From contig JAFMAU010000023.1 in NCBI GenBank assembly GCA_029784825.1, forward strand, positions 1 to 26,736: a stretch of DNA of 26,736 nt. Reading direction: 5' to 3'. The DNA comes from Nitrososphaerota archaeon (lineage in GTDB: Archaea > Thermoproteota > Nitrososphaeria > Nitrososphaerales > UBA183). Numbering within the stretch: position 1 is the first letter of the stretch; every line of letters starts with the position of its first letter. The position numbers were made by a program, and so were the translations under genes. Positions 1 to 7,327 of this stretch are shown one piece after another. The notes beneath the pieces were generated by a model, which was not told the DNA's origin, did no database searches, and was given only the letters and a program-made list of their open reading frames with translations.

Positions 1-218
1 GCCTCATGAGGGCGGCGGTGATGATGCTGGAGCACGTCGGACTGACTTCAAAGAGCGCGAAACTGTCGAAGGCCCTGGACGTCTGCGGGACCTACGAGCA
101 GAAGACGCGCATCACGGGGAGGCCCGACGGAGCCACCGCCTCCCAGTTCGGAGACTACGTCATCTCTGCGCTCAGAGACCCTGGGACAGAGGCGAAGTGG
201 GCGTCCTTCCAGAAGTGA
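1..218 (+). CDS. Isocitrate dehydrogenase-like protein, C-terminal fragment (truncated by window edge)
   Basis: Only the last ~72 residues are inside the window; the frame is open to the left edge, so the first ATG (position 6) is probably internal. The fragment reads as the C-terminal helix and tail of the isocitrate/isopropylmalate dehydrogenase family. It contains an AAVMMLEHVGL helix, then a KLSKALDVC segment, then TGRPDGATASQFGDYV, which resembles the tail of archaeal isocitrate dehydrogenases. These enzymes decarboxylate isocitrate to 2-oxoglutarate in the cytosolic TCA cycle. The catalytic and cofactor-binding regions lie outside the window, so substrate (isocitrate versus isopropylmalate or homoisocitrate) and NAD/NADP preference cannot be read. 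It converges on the acylphosphatase gene with a 10-nt gap. Confidence 0.6.
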   Translation, partial: LMRAAVMMLEHVGLTSKSAKLSKALDVCGTYEQKTRITGRPDGATASQFGDYVISALRDPGTEAKWASFQK

Positions 219-228
219 CGGCGCCGGG

Positions 229-501
229 TCAGCCGTAGATCCGGAAGTCCTTGTGGTCTTTCGGCGAAGCATCTTCCTGGTCAACCATGGTCACCCTGGC
301 CCTCGGAGGTCCCATCTTCGCCCATCCTACGACCTTCTTCACGCTCTTTTCGTCGCCCTCCAGGAACGCCTCGACAGTCCCGTCCGGAAGGTTGCGCACC
401 CACCCCGTGACCCCGGCGGCCGTGGCCACCGTCGCCATGCTGGCACGGAACGACACGCCTTGGACGAATCCGTGGACCTTGATCCTCTTTGCGATCGCCA
501 A
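229..501 (-). CDS. acyP: Acylphosphatase
   Basis: A 90-residue protein, the normal length for acylphosphatase, which hydrolyses carboxyl-phosphate anhydrides such as acetyl- or carbamoyl-phosphate in the cytosol. The signature HGFVQGVSFR (residues 10-19) supplies the phosphate-binding loop and the catalytic Arg19. GWVRNLPDGTVEAFLEG (34-49) supplies the catalytic Asn37. The commonest form of the first motif has Gly where this protein has Ser17, a conservative change next to the catalytic Arg. The start is TTG; no in-frame ATG is available. It begins 4 nt after the marC stop codon, so it is very likely co-transcribed with marC and translated by coupling. Confidence 0.93.
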   Translation of the reverse strand: MAIAKRIKVHGFVQGVSFRASMATVATAAGVTGWVRNLPDGTVEAFLEGDEKSVKKVVGWAKMGPPRARVTMVDQEDASPKDHKDFRIYG

Positions 502-505
502 CGCA

Positions 506-1126
506 TCAGCCCACTGACAGGACGATGTTGGAGATCCCGGTGACCACGAAGGAGACCGCCAAAGCGGCGATCAGGAGGGCGGTTATCCTGGAAAGGGCGT
601 CGGTTCCGTTCGGTCCGAGGAACCTGCTGACCCAGTGGGACCCAGACAAGATGACGTAGGCGAGCACGGAGTTGCAGAGGATGACAAGTAGAGCGAGGAA
701 CGGGCTGTACGGCTGCGCCGAGATTATGATCACGGTAGATATCGCACCAGGTCCCGCGAGCAGCGGCGTCGCAAGCGGGAAGGCGGCGATGTCTGACGGC
801 TCGAGCCCGCGGGACCGGGTCGTTCCGCCCTGCAGGTGGTCGACAGCCACCACGAACAGGATGATCCCGCCTGCGATGCGGAAGTCGTTGATTGTAATCC
901 CGAACGCGTCGAAGATGAGCCAGCCGAAGAGCGCGAACACGACCAGGATTGCGGTCGATATCACCACCGCCTGCTTGACGATCCTTTTCCTGTGGTCGGC
1001 GAACTCCTCGGTCAGGCCGATGAATATGGGGACCGTCCCCAGCGCGTCCATGACGGCGAAGAGCAGTACGAAGGCTTCGGTGAAGAGGACGGCGTCGAAG
1101 GCGAAGAACGACGCGAGTAACGACAT
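506..1126 (-). CDS. marC: MarC family integral membrane protein
   Basis: A 206-residue, strongly hydrophobic protein with about six predicted membrane helices, matching the MarC/UPF0056 family in length and pattern. Typical segments are the N-terminal FVLLFAVMDALGTVPIFIGL, the basic loop RKRIVKQAV, the helix FRIAGGIILFVVAVDHLQGG, and the P-loop-like stretch PLATPLLAGPGAISTVI. The family was once linked to multiple antibiotic resistance, but that role was not upheld, so function and substrate are open. The gene starts with ATG at 1126 and is divergent from the DUF59 gene. Both seem to use the same AT-rich element at 1153-1162. The acylphosphatase gene follows after 4 nt. Confidence 0.9.
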   Translation of the reverse strand: MSLLASFFAFDAVLFTEAFVLLFAVMDALGTVPIFIGLTEEFADHRKRIVKQAVVISTAILVVFALFGWLIFDAFGITINDFRIAGGIILFVVAVDHLQGGTTRSRGLEPSDIAAFPLATPLLAGPGAISTVIIISAQPYSPFLALLVILCNSVLAYVILSGSHWVSRFLGPNGTDALSRITALLIAALAVSFVVTGISNIVLSVG

Positions 1127-1152
1127 CTGTTCGCGCGCCAGCCTCCAAACGG

Positions 1153-1162
1153 ATAAATAAAT
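1153..1162. promoter_or_regulatory. Shared bidirectional TATA-like element (marC / DUF59 gene)
   Basis: ATAAATAAAT is the only AT-rich run in the 56-nt gap between the divergent starts. Its centre is about 25 nt from the TTG of the DUF59 gene and about 32 nt from the ATG of marC. This fits a TATA box in both directions, with a leaderless or nearly leaderless message on each side. Confidence 0.5.
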
Positions 1163-1182
1163 CGTGAAGAGGTTGTCGATGT

Positions 1183-1494
1183 TTGTCTCAAGTCGAACAG
1201 CCAGCCATCGACGCTGCGATGGCCAAGATCATCGACCCGGAGCTCGGGAGGCCGATAACCGACCTCAAGCTTATCGACAAGGTCGCCATCAACGGCGGGT
1301 CGGTGGAGCTGGAGTTCCATCTGACAGCCCCGTTCTGCCCCCCTGTGTTCGCGCTGAAGATAGCGGCCGACATCAAGGCGGGGCTGCTCCTGGTCCCAGG
1401 GGTCACCGACGCGAAGGTAACCCTTCGCGGGCACTACCTTGCAGAAGCGGTGAACAAGCAGGTCAACAAGCCGCAGCCCCGTCCATCTCAGTGA
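1183..1494 (+). CDS. MIP18/DUF59 family Fe-S cluster assembly factor
   Basis: A 103-residue single-domain protein of the MIP18/PaaD/SufT-like (DUF59) family, which helps deliver or assemble Fe-S clusters in the cytosol. Family features are IIDPELGRPITDLKLI near the N-terminus (about residues 16-31) and LTAPFCPPVFALKIAADIKAG in the middle. The latter holds the T-x-x-F/Y-C-P motif with the conserved Cys. The C-terminal VPGVTDAKVTL strand is also typical. The start is TTG: an in-frame stop lies at 1165 and no ATG or GTG precedes it. TATA-like DNA sits about 25 nt upstream. The YbaK gene begins 4 nt after the stop, suggesting one operon. Fe-S-rich EtfD in this window is one possible client, but no direct link is visible. 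Confidence 0.87.
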   Translation: MSQVEQPAIDAAMAKIIDPELGRPITDLKLIDKVAINGGSVELEFHLTAPFCPPVFALKIAADIKAGLLLVPGVTDAKVTLRGHYLAEAVNKQVNKPQPRPSQ

Positions 1495-1498
1495 GAGA

Positions 1499-1954
1499 GT
1501 GGGTAGCCGCGAGCGCGTTGCGGAGTTCCTCGCCAGGTCGGGAGCGGGATTCGAGATCAGGGAGTTCGATGAAAGCACGCGCAGCTCCGCCCTTGCCGCG
1601 AAGGTCCTCGGTTGCACGGTCGCGGAGATAGCGAAGAGCATCGTTTTCGTCGGGGAAGGGACAGCCGTGGTGGTCGCCTCGGGGGACAGGCGGGTGAGCC
1701 TACCGAAGCTTACGAAGGTGTTCGGCGAAGCCAGGATGGCCAGCCCCGACGAGGTACGCGAAAGGACAGGGTATCCGATCGGGGGGGTCCCTCCTTTCCC
1801 GCATGGCGGAGCGGTGACGGTCCTGCCTGACGAGTCGCTGACGAGGTTCCCCAAGGTCTGGGCCGCGGCCGGCGCGCCAAACGCGGTATTCCAGATCGGC
1901 GCCGGCGACCTGTTGCGGCTCGTGGGCGGGGGCCCGTTCGACGTGTGCGAATAG
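1499..1954 (+). CDS. YbaK/EbsC-type aminoacyl-tRNA deacylase (trans-editing)
   Basis: A 151-residue protein matching the YbaK/ProX editing-domain family, which hydrolyses mischarged tRNAs such as Cys- or Ala-tRNA(Pro) in the cytosol. The key features occur in order: an N-terminal RERVAEFLARSG helix; KVLGCTVAEIAKSIVF (about 35-50) with the conserved Lys; VVVASGDRRVSLPKL; RMASPDEVRERTGYPIGGVPP (about 79-99), the family's G-[YF]-x-x-G-G-[VI]-x-P signature; and a C-terminal IGAGDLLRL. The start is GTG, 4 nt after the DUF59 stop. Substrate specificity cannot be read by eye; the family includes both Cys- and Ala-specific members. Confidence 0.88.
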   Translation: MGSRERVAEFLARSGAGFEIREFDESTRSSALAAKVLGCTVAEIAKSIVFVGEGTAVVVASGDRRVSLPKLTKVFGEARMASPDEVRERTGYPIGGVPPFPHGGAVTVLPDESLTRFPKVWAAAGAPNAVFQIGAGDLLRLVGGGPFDVCE

Positions 1955-1986
1955 AGCTATAGAGAAGCGGCCCGGGTCATAGAGAC

Positions 1987-2976
1987 GTGCCCGCGAGGAA
2001 GGCGATCGAGATGGGGAGAGGGACGATCCTCGTGTCTCTGCCGAAGGAGTGGGTGAGGAGGAACGGGATCAAGAAGGGGGCGGACGTTTCTGTGGAGGAG
2101 CTCTCGCCGGGGAAGCTCATGGTCAAGCCATACAAGGGGATGGAGGAGGAGCCGAAGCAGATTGAGATCAAATACGACGGGGGAGACTTCGGACAGGTAG
2201 CCAACGACGTCACGGGGGCATACCTGCTCGGATATGCGCTCATCAAGGTCGAAGGCTCCAAGGTGATCTCCAGGGAGGACAGGAGGCTGTTCAAGGAGAC
2301 CCTGGGGAGGCTGGTCGGGCTCGAGGTGCTCGACGAAGACTCGAAGAGGATAACGCTCCAGTTCCTGCTCGACCCCACCGCGATCACGCCGGAAAAGGTG
2401 GTCAGAAGGATGTCTGGGCTGCTCGACGGGATGCTGAAGGACACGGCCGAGGCGCTGTCGAAGCGAGACCCGAAGCTCCTCGGGCTGGTCGCCGAGAGGG
2501 ACGACGAAGTCGACCGGCTGTATTTTCTGCTTGTGAGGGCCACTCGGGCTGCCGTCGTACGCCCGGAGGTCGCAGAAGGGTACGGACTCTCGCCGGTCGA
2601 CCTGCTCGACTACCGTGTGCTGGCGACCTTCCTCGAGAGCACCGGTGACGCCGTCACGGAGCTCTCCCGAAAACTCCAGCGGAGCGGCGGGAGGCCCCAG
2701 TTCGCAAAGGAGTATGCGAAGTGCGTGACGAGGCTCAAGGAGATGAACGAGCTGGCGACCCAGGGTTTCCTTTCGAGGCGGGCAGGGAGACCCAGGACGG
2801 TGAGCAGGCAGATGAGCGGGCTGGCCCAACTGGTCACGGACGAGCTCGCGGCGATCGCGAAAGTACCGAGCGGGTACGGCGGGAACGTGGCAGAGGTCCT
2901 CGCGTCACTGGAGCGGATCAGCAGGCTCCTCGTCGACGTGTCGGACCTGGCTGTGATAACCCAGCAGGTTTCTTAG
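1987..2976 (+). CDS. AbrB-PhoU type phosphate uptake regulator
   Basis: A 329-residue protein in the archaeal arrangement of an N-terminal SpoVT/AbrB swapped-hairpin DNA-binding domain followed by PhoU helical repeats. Residues ~1-50 (MGRGTILVSLPKEWVRRNGI, KGADVSVEEL, GKLMVKPY) are the AbrB part. Residues ~95-325 are alpha-helical; the stretch KRDPKLLGLVAERDDEVDRL is typical of PhoU, whose acidic E/D motifs bind metal. Such proteins are thought to couple phosphate status to transport and transcription. No pst genes are in the window, so its target is unknown. The start is GTG with a TATA-like CTATAGA about 27 nt upstream (1957-1963), so it is probably leaderless and separate from the YbaK gene 32 nt before it. 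Confidence 0.87.
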   Translation: MPARKAIEMGRGTILVSLPKEWVRRNGIKKGADVSVEELSPGKLMVKPYKGMEEEPKQIEIKYDGGDFGQVANDVTGAYLLGYALIKVEGSKVISREDRRLFKETLGRLVGLEVLDEDSKRITLQFLLDPTAITPEKVVRRMSGLLDGMLKDTAEALSKRDPKLLGLVAERDDEVDRLYFLLVRATRAAVVRPEVAEGYGLSPVDLLDYRVLATFLESTGDAVTELSRKLQRSGGRPQFAKEYAKCVTRLKEMNELATQGFLSRRAGRPRTVSRQMSGLAQLVTDELAAIAKVPSGYGGNVAEVLASLERISRLLVDVSDLAVITQQVS

Positions 2977-2991
2977 GACGCCCAGCAACCC

Positions 2992-2998
2992 TTAATTA
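2992..2998 (+). promoter_or_regulatory. TATA-like element of the CTP synthase gene
   Basis: TTAATTA centred about 26 nt upstream of the TTG start of pyrG, in an otherwise GC-rich 44-nt gap. This supports a leaderless pyrG transcript and fixes the start codon. Confidence 0.5.
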
Positions 2999-3020
2999 GA
3001 GAACTGCCTCAACTGACGAC

Positions 3021-4664
3021 TTGCCCAAGTATCTTTTCGTGACGGGCGGAGTAATGTCCGGCCTGGGCAAGGGCGTCATCACCTCCTCAGTCGCCAAGCT
3101 CCTCCAGCTTTCTGGGGTGCAGGTCACCTGTCTCAAGATCGACCCGTATCTCAACTTCGACGCCGGAACCATGAACCCTTACACCCACGGGGAAGTCTTC
3201 GTGACTGACGACGGCGGCGAGACGGACATGGACATCGGGAACTATGAAAGGTTCCTGAACAGGGACCTCGAGAAGTCGAACAACATAACCACGGGCCAGG
3301 TCTACAAGAAGGTCATCGACGACGAGAGGAAAGGGAAGTTCCTCGGCAAGTCAGTCCAGATCATCCCGCACGTCACCGACGAGATCAAGCGGCGGATCCG
3401 CGAGCTCGCAACGAAAGAGAAGGTCGACGTGATAGTGGTCGAGTGCGGCGGGACGGTGGGGGACATCGAGAGCCTGCCGTTCCTCGAGGCGTTCAGGCAG
3501 ATGAGGATGGAGGAGGGGTCGGCGCGGACGCTCTTCCTTCATGTGAGCCTCGCTCCTGAGCTGTCGGTGGTCGGGGAGATGAAGACCAAGCCCACCCAGC
3601 ACAGCGTGCAGGAGATGAGGAGGATCGGGATTCAGCCCGACATCATAGTGATCCGCGGCGGCAGGGCGCTGCCGCGGGAGGCGAAGGAGAAGATATCGCT
3701 CTTCGCGAGCGTCCCCGTCGAGAGCGTCATCTCCGACCCCGACGTCGAGACAATCTATCAGGTCCCCAGGCTCCTCGAAAGGGAAGGTCTTCTGAAGCCC
3801 ATCCATGAGCAGCTGGGCCTGCACGCCAGGGCCGCCATGCGGGGGTGGAACGAAGTCGCGGAGAGGTTCGTCGACCAGCCGGCGACCGTCAGGATCGCGA
3901 TGGTCGGGAAGTACGCCAACCTGGCCGACAGCTACGTCAGCGTGAACCAGGCGCTGTCCCATGCTGCCTCTCTGAAGGGAGCAGACGTGAGGATATCATG
4001 GATCGAATCGGAGGAGATCGAAAGGGACCCGTCGAGGCTGGAGCTGATGCAGGCCTACGACGGAGTCGTCCTCCCCCAGGGGTTCGGCAGCAGGGGCATA
4101 GAAGGTAAGATAGCCGCAGCCAACGAGGCCAGGGTGTCAGGGATCCCGTTCCTGGGCCTCTGCTTCGGCTTCCAGCTGGCGAGCGTGTCGTTCGCCAGGC
4201 ACGCCCTCGGTTTGAAGGACGCGAACACCACCGAGGCGGACCCCCACACCCCTCACCCTGTCATCGACCTCCTCCCCGAACAGCGCAAGGTCTCCGACCT
4301 CGGCGGGACCATGAGGCTGGGCGGACACGACGTCTACATCAACAAGCCGAGCAGGGCCTTCGAAATCTACAAGACAGCGATGATAAGAGAGAGGCACAGG
4401 CACAGGTTCGAGCTGAACCAAAAGTATCTCAGGAGACTTAAGGACAAGGGGATGCGATACACCGCATTCAGCGACAACGGGAGGAGGGCCGAGATACTCG
4501 AGCTCGAGGGGCACCCCTTCTACATGGCCACCCAGTACCACCCTGAGTACGTCAGCAGGCCGGAGGCGCCCGAGCCCATCTATGTCGCCTTCGTGGAGGC
4601 GTGCGTAGAGCGCGCAAAGCAGACCGACAGGGGCGCTGAAAAGATCGGGACGCTAACCCGCTGA
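3021..4664 (+). CDS. pyrG: CTP synthase
   Basis: A 547-residue protein of full family length that makes CTP from UTP, ATP and glutamine, the last step of de novo pyrimidine nucleotide synthesis. The N-terminal amidoligase domain (~1-270) shows VTGGVMSGLGKGV (7-19), the substrate loop KIDPYLNFDAGTMNPYTHGE, VVECGGTVGDIES and KTKPTQHSVQ. The C-terminal class I glutaminase domain (~295-535) has nucleophile Cys381 in FLGLCFGFQLA and the His507/Glu509 pair in QYHPEYVSRP. The elbow reads CFGFQ where many homologues have CLGMQ, a mild variation. The start is TTG (MPKYLFVTGG), supported by the TATA-like box. Its last 12 nt overlap the convergent ThiR-like gene. Confidence 0.98.
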   Translation: MPKYLFVTGGVMSGLGKGVITSSVAKLLQLSGVQVTCLKIDPYLNFDAGTMNPYTHGEVFVTDDGGETDMDIGNYERFLNRDLEKSNNITTGQVYKKVIDDERKGKFLGKSVQIIPHVTDEIKRRIRELATKEKVDVIVVECGGTVGDIESLPFLEAFRQMRMEEGSARTLFLHVSLAPELSVVGEMKTKPTQHSVQEMRRIGIQPDIIVIRGGRALPREAKEKISLFASVPVESVISDPDVETIYQVPRLLEREGLLKPIHEQLGLHARAAMRGWNEVAERFVDQPATVRIAMVGKYANLADSYVSVNQALSHAASLKGADVRISWIESEEIERDPSRLELMQAYDGVVLPQGFGSRGIEGKIAAANEARVSGIPFLGLCFGFQLASVSFARHALGLKDANTTEADPHTPHPVIDLLPEQRKVSDLGGTMRLGGHDVYINKPSRAFEIYKTAMIRERHRHRFELNQKYLRRLKDKGMRYTAFSDNGRRAEILELEGHPFYMATQYHPEYVSRPEAPEPIYVAFVEACVERAKQTDRGAEKIGTLTR

Positions 4665-5588
4665 GTAGGACTTCGCCAGCCGGATCGCGAGGTCAGCCGC
4701 TTCCATCGCCCCAGATGCGAACAGGTACACGTTCGGCTCGATTCCACCGCCCCCCTGTTCGACGACAGCGTCGAAGCTCTCCCGGGAAGAGCGCAGCTTC
4801 CTTTCGATCGCTGCGACCGTGGGGTCCTCGACCCCTTCCCTCGGAACCCCCGCCACCGCGAGCGACCTAAGCCCAGCCTTCCTCATCGCCGTGTCCATCC
4901 TCCGGTCGAAGCGCAGGTTGATGCACGCCCTGACATCCCTGCTCCGGGACCTTGCGAGGAGCAGGACTCTGGCCATGTGGGCAGAAGCCCCGGCCTCGGG
5001 CGGCAGCATCGCCTTTGCTCTCCCTCTGACCTTTACTATCCTCCCCGGGACAGCGACCACGTCTGACGGGGTGGACGCGTCTCCTGCAGCGCACGCGATG
5101 TTGACGGACACTTCCGGCATCACGAGCACGAAGTCAGCAGATCCCTCGAGCTGCCTCACCGCCGCCGCAACTTCGGCGACCGCCTTTTCCTTCACCCCGT
5201 CTTCCCGGCCGTACTCCCCTATGCAGAAGTCGCACTCGGAGAGCGAAGGGTGCAGCGCGCGGTGGGCGTCGCAGACCGCCCCCCGGCCCAGGAGGTCCTT
5301 CCAGATCGAGGACAGAGCGGCTACTCCGTCCCCGGGGGACCTTGCTGCCGCCTCGGCCAGCGTCGCCGCGTACCGGTCAGCGCCCTCCCTCCCGACGTGC
5401 AGGGCAGAGAGGGTGGAGTACGCCTTCTCCGCGTCGGACGAAAGGTACATGCTCACCGACGCCTGTGTTATCCCCAGCAGAGACGAGATCCGGCTTTGAG
5501 AGAGCGCTTTGGACCGGAGCCTGAAGGCAACCAGCTGGCGCACGGCAGGGAGGAAGGACTGGGTCATGAGCTCGTCCGGCGGCTGCAT
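4653..5588 (-). CDS. ThiR-like transcriptional regulator (HTH + ThiN domain)
   Basis: A 311-residue protein with an N-terminal helix-turn-helix (about 15-55; SQSRISSLLGITQASVSMYL is a clear recognition-helix segment) and a C-terminal ThiN-type thiamine-phosphate synthase-like domain (about 140-308). The end includes an acidic-to-GGGG ligand loop before EPNVYLFASGAMEAADLAI. Between them is a possible metal site with Cys106, His109, Cys119 and Cys122. This is the COG1992-type architecture; in archaea HTH-ThiN proteins (ThiR) are thiamine-responsive repressors of thiamine synthesis and transport genes. It faces a divergent ECF S-component gene, which fits that role, and may repress itself through the inverted repeat just upstream. 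The ligand and exact regulon are inferred. Its 3' end overlaps pyrG by 12 nt. Confidence 0.83.
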   Translation of the reverse strand: MQPPDELMTQSFLPAVRQLVAFRLRSKALSQSRISSLLGITQASVSMYLSSDAEKAYSTLSALHVGREGADRYAATLAEAAARSPGDGVAALSSIWKDLLGRGAVCDAHRALHPSLSECDFCIGEYGREDGVKEKAVAEVAAAVRQLEGSADFVLVMPEVSVNIACAAGDASTPSDVVAVPGRIVKVRGRAKAMLPPEAGASAHMARVLLLARSRSRDVRACINLRFDRRMDTAMRKAGLRSLAVAGVPREGVEDPTVAAIERKLRSSRESFDAVVEQGGGGIEPNVYLFASGAMEAADLAIRLAKSYSAG

Positions 5589-5590
5589 GG

Positions 5591-5617
5591 TATAAGCGGT
5601 TTATTCACCGATTTATA
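5591..5617. promoter_or_regulatory. Imperfect inverted repeat, candidate ThiR-like operator
   Basis: TATAAGCGGT (5591-5600) and ACCGATTTATA (5607-5617) form an inverted repeat around the 6-nt spacer TTATTC. The outer TATAA and inner CGGT blocks match on both arms; the right arm has one extra base. It lies 3 nt before the regulator's start codon, covers its expected transcription start, and its right arm merges with the shared TATA box. A repressor bound here could block both promoters. Assignment to this regulator is inferred from position. Confidence 0.45.
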
Positions 5618-5618
5618 A
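5611..5618. promoter_or_regulatory. Shared TATA box for the divergent ThiR-like and ECF genes
   Basis: ATTTATAA is centred about 27 nt from each start codon (ATG at 5588 on the minus strand, ATG at 5642 on the plus strand). This nearly symmetric spacing implies leaderless transcripts in both directions from one TATA element. Confidence 0.55.
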
Positions 5619-5641
5619 GGCCGACCACCTCGACCAAGAAC

Positions 5642-6220
5642 ATGGGTGGAGAGCCGGAAACGATGTCGGTTCGGCAAATCAGCGGGACGGTGAACCTGGC
5701 CGTGATAATCGTATTCTCCTCGCTCATCGCCCTTGGTACGTTCTTTTCGATCAAGCTCCCAGAACCTTTGGGAGAGATCACCTGGGCGCCTCCGGTCTAC
5801 CTAGCCCTCGCCATCCTCGCCGGACCGTGGACGGGGTTCACCGCGACGGCAATTGGGTCGTTCGTCGGGGAGTCCCTGAACGTCGCGTACCTCGGCTGGC
5901 CCGCGATTTACGCGCCTGGAATCGTCTGGGCGAGGGCGCCAGAGGCCCTGATCGTAGGATGGGCCAGGAGGAGAGGGACGAAGACGATGGTCGCGGCGAT
6001 GGTCGGCGCAACCGTGTTCGAGACGTTGCTGTTCTTCTTCCCTGACGCAGCCTTCTACACCTACGGGCTCTTCGGCTACGGTAATCCGATGTCGTGGACG
6101 GAAGGCTTCGCTACCGCTTCTTCCGACCTTCTCACGATGCTTGACCTCGCCTTCATACCTGTCGCGCTCGTGCTCGTACGGGTCGCCCGACCTGCATTCA
6201 AAAGACTGGGTTTCCGATAG
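5642..6220 (+). CDS. ECF transporter S-component-like membrane protein, probably thiamine-related
   Basis: A 192-residue hydrophobic protein with about five or six membrane helices (roughly 16-35, 45-65, 70-90, 110-135 and 155-182). It has the compact size and Ala/Gly-rich helices of ECF S-components: LALAILAGPWTGFTATAIGS, then the loop GESLNVAYLGWPAIYAPGIV and a long C-terminal helix. S-components bind a vitamin and dock onto a shared energising module (EcfT plus two ATPases), not encoded here. Divergence from the ThiR-like gene across a shared promoter suggests thiamine or a precursor as substrate; that is inference. The ATG start fits a leaderless transcript. The PurM-like gene follows after 12 nt. 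Confidence 0.6.
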   Translation: MGGEPETMSVRQISGTVNLAVIIVFSSLIALGTFFSIKLPEPLGEITWAPPVYLALAILAGPWTGFTATAIGSFVGESLNVAYLGWPAIYAPGIVWARAPEALIVGWARRRGTKTMVAAMVGATVFETLLFFFPDAAFYTYGLFGYGNPMSWTEGFATASSDLLTMLDLAFIPVALVLVRVARPAFKRLGFR

Positions 6221-6232
6221 AGGGGGACGGAC

Positions 6233-7279
6233 ATGCCCCACAGCGGGAAGGAGAAGGACGAGTTCATGGAGAAGGTCGTGTTCGCCAGCCTCGGGAGGAA
6301 GTCAGGGCGAGTCGTGGTCGGACCCGGGAGGGGCCTTGACAACGGAGTAGTCGCCGCGTGGAAGGGGTCGGTCATGCTTGTCACCGCTGACCCTCTCTCC
6401 GCAATCCCGGCTTTCGGGATGCGCCTGTCCGCTAGGATGAGCGTCCATCTCATCGCCTCCGACTTCACAGCGTCTGGAGTCGACCCCGAGTACGCGGCCT
6501 TCACATACAACTTCCCCCCATCGATGAAACGGGAACAGAGGGAAGCGTATGTCCGCGCCGTGGGCGAAGAGTGCAGGCTCATCGGGGTGGCGATCGTTGC
6601 GGGGCACACCGGGAGCTACCCGGGCGGAGGATACACGGTCATCGGGTCTGGAGTGATGCTCGGCTTCGCACCGGAGGACGGTTATGTCACCCCGTCAATG
6701 GCAAGAGAAGGGGACGCGGTGCTCGTGACAAAGAGCGCCGGGATGGAGGCGGCCGCGACCCTGGCGCTCTCCTTCCCGCAGTTCCTAGCCAGACGCGCGG
6801 GTGAGGGGGCCGTGCGAAGGGCTGCCGGGATGTCAAGGCTCTGCAGCACCGTCACAGACTCCCGGGCCGCCCGCACGGTGGGGCTCGGGAAGGGCGGGGT
6901 CACATCGATGCATGATGCGACTGAAGGTGGGATACTCGGCGCCATCAGCGAGATGGCTCATGCTTCGGGGAAGGCATTCGTGGTTGACCGGGAGAAGGTC
7001 CCGGTATCAGAGGAAGCGGGCGCGGTGTGCGGGGCGTTCGGCCTTGACCCGCTGAAGACGATGGGAGAAGGGTCACTCGTCATCACCTGCGCGCGAGAGA
7101 GGGTCAGTGCGCTGAAGGCGGCGCTCACCCGGGCGCGCATCAAGGCGACCGACGTGGGGAGGGTAGAGCAAGGGGCCGGGCTCTGGCTTTCAGCAAGGGG
7201 GGAGACCAGGCGCTCCGAGCCGGGGAGGGACAGGTTCTGGGCGTCGTACGACCGAGCCGCCCGTCTGGGCCTGAAGTGA
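6233..7279 (+). CDS. AIR synthase-related (PurM/HypE/ThiL-fold) ATP-dependent enzyme
   Basis: A 348-residue protein with the two-domain PurM/HypE/ThiL/SelD fold. The N-terminal half has VGPGRGLDNGVVAAW and HLIASDFTASGVDPEYAAF, the superfamily's 'xxNDxxxxGAxP'-type segment. The C-terminal half has VTKSAGMEAAATLAL, the glycine-rich SMHDATEGGILGAISEMAHASG and LKTMGEGSLVITC, which look most like HypE. The HypE C-terminal cysteine tail is missing (it ends YDRAARLGLK) and no hydrogenase genes are present, so nickel-hydrogenase maturation is unlikely. The upstream ThiR-like/ECF pair raises a thiamine role, for example ThiL-like phosphorylation of thiamine monophosphate, but this is unproven. A GAGGGGG ribosome site lies about 7 nt before the ATG and links it to the ECF gene. 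Confidence 0.68.
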   Translation: MPHSGKEKDEFMEKVVFASLGRKSGRVVVGPGRGLDNGVVAAWKGSVMLVTADPLSAIPAFGMRLSARMSVHLIASDFTASGVDPEYAAFTYNFPPSMKREQREAYVRAVGEECRLIGVAIVAGHTGSYPGGGYTVIGSGVMLGFAPEDGYVTPSMAREGDAVLVTKSAGMEAAATLALSFPQFLARRAGEGAVRRAAGMSRLCSTVTDSRAARTVGLGKGGVTSMHDATEGGILGAISEMAHASGKAFVVDREKVPVSEEAGAVCGAFGLDPLKTMGEGSLVITCARERVSALKAALTRARIKATDVGRVEQGAGLWLSARGETRRSEPGRDRFWASYDRAARLGLK

Positions 7280-7327
7280 GACGGTCGCGGCAAAGCTCAT
7301 TTACGATGTCTCCGGGGTCCAGGCTCG

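Noticed and set aside
339..1148. A 269-residue open frame antisense-shifted within marC and the acylphosphatase gene
   Set aside because: Arg/Gly/Pro-rich composition typical of an out-of-frame reading of GC-rich DNA; two well-recognised genes occupy the region in another frame.
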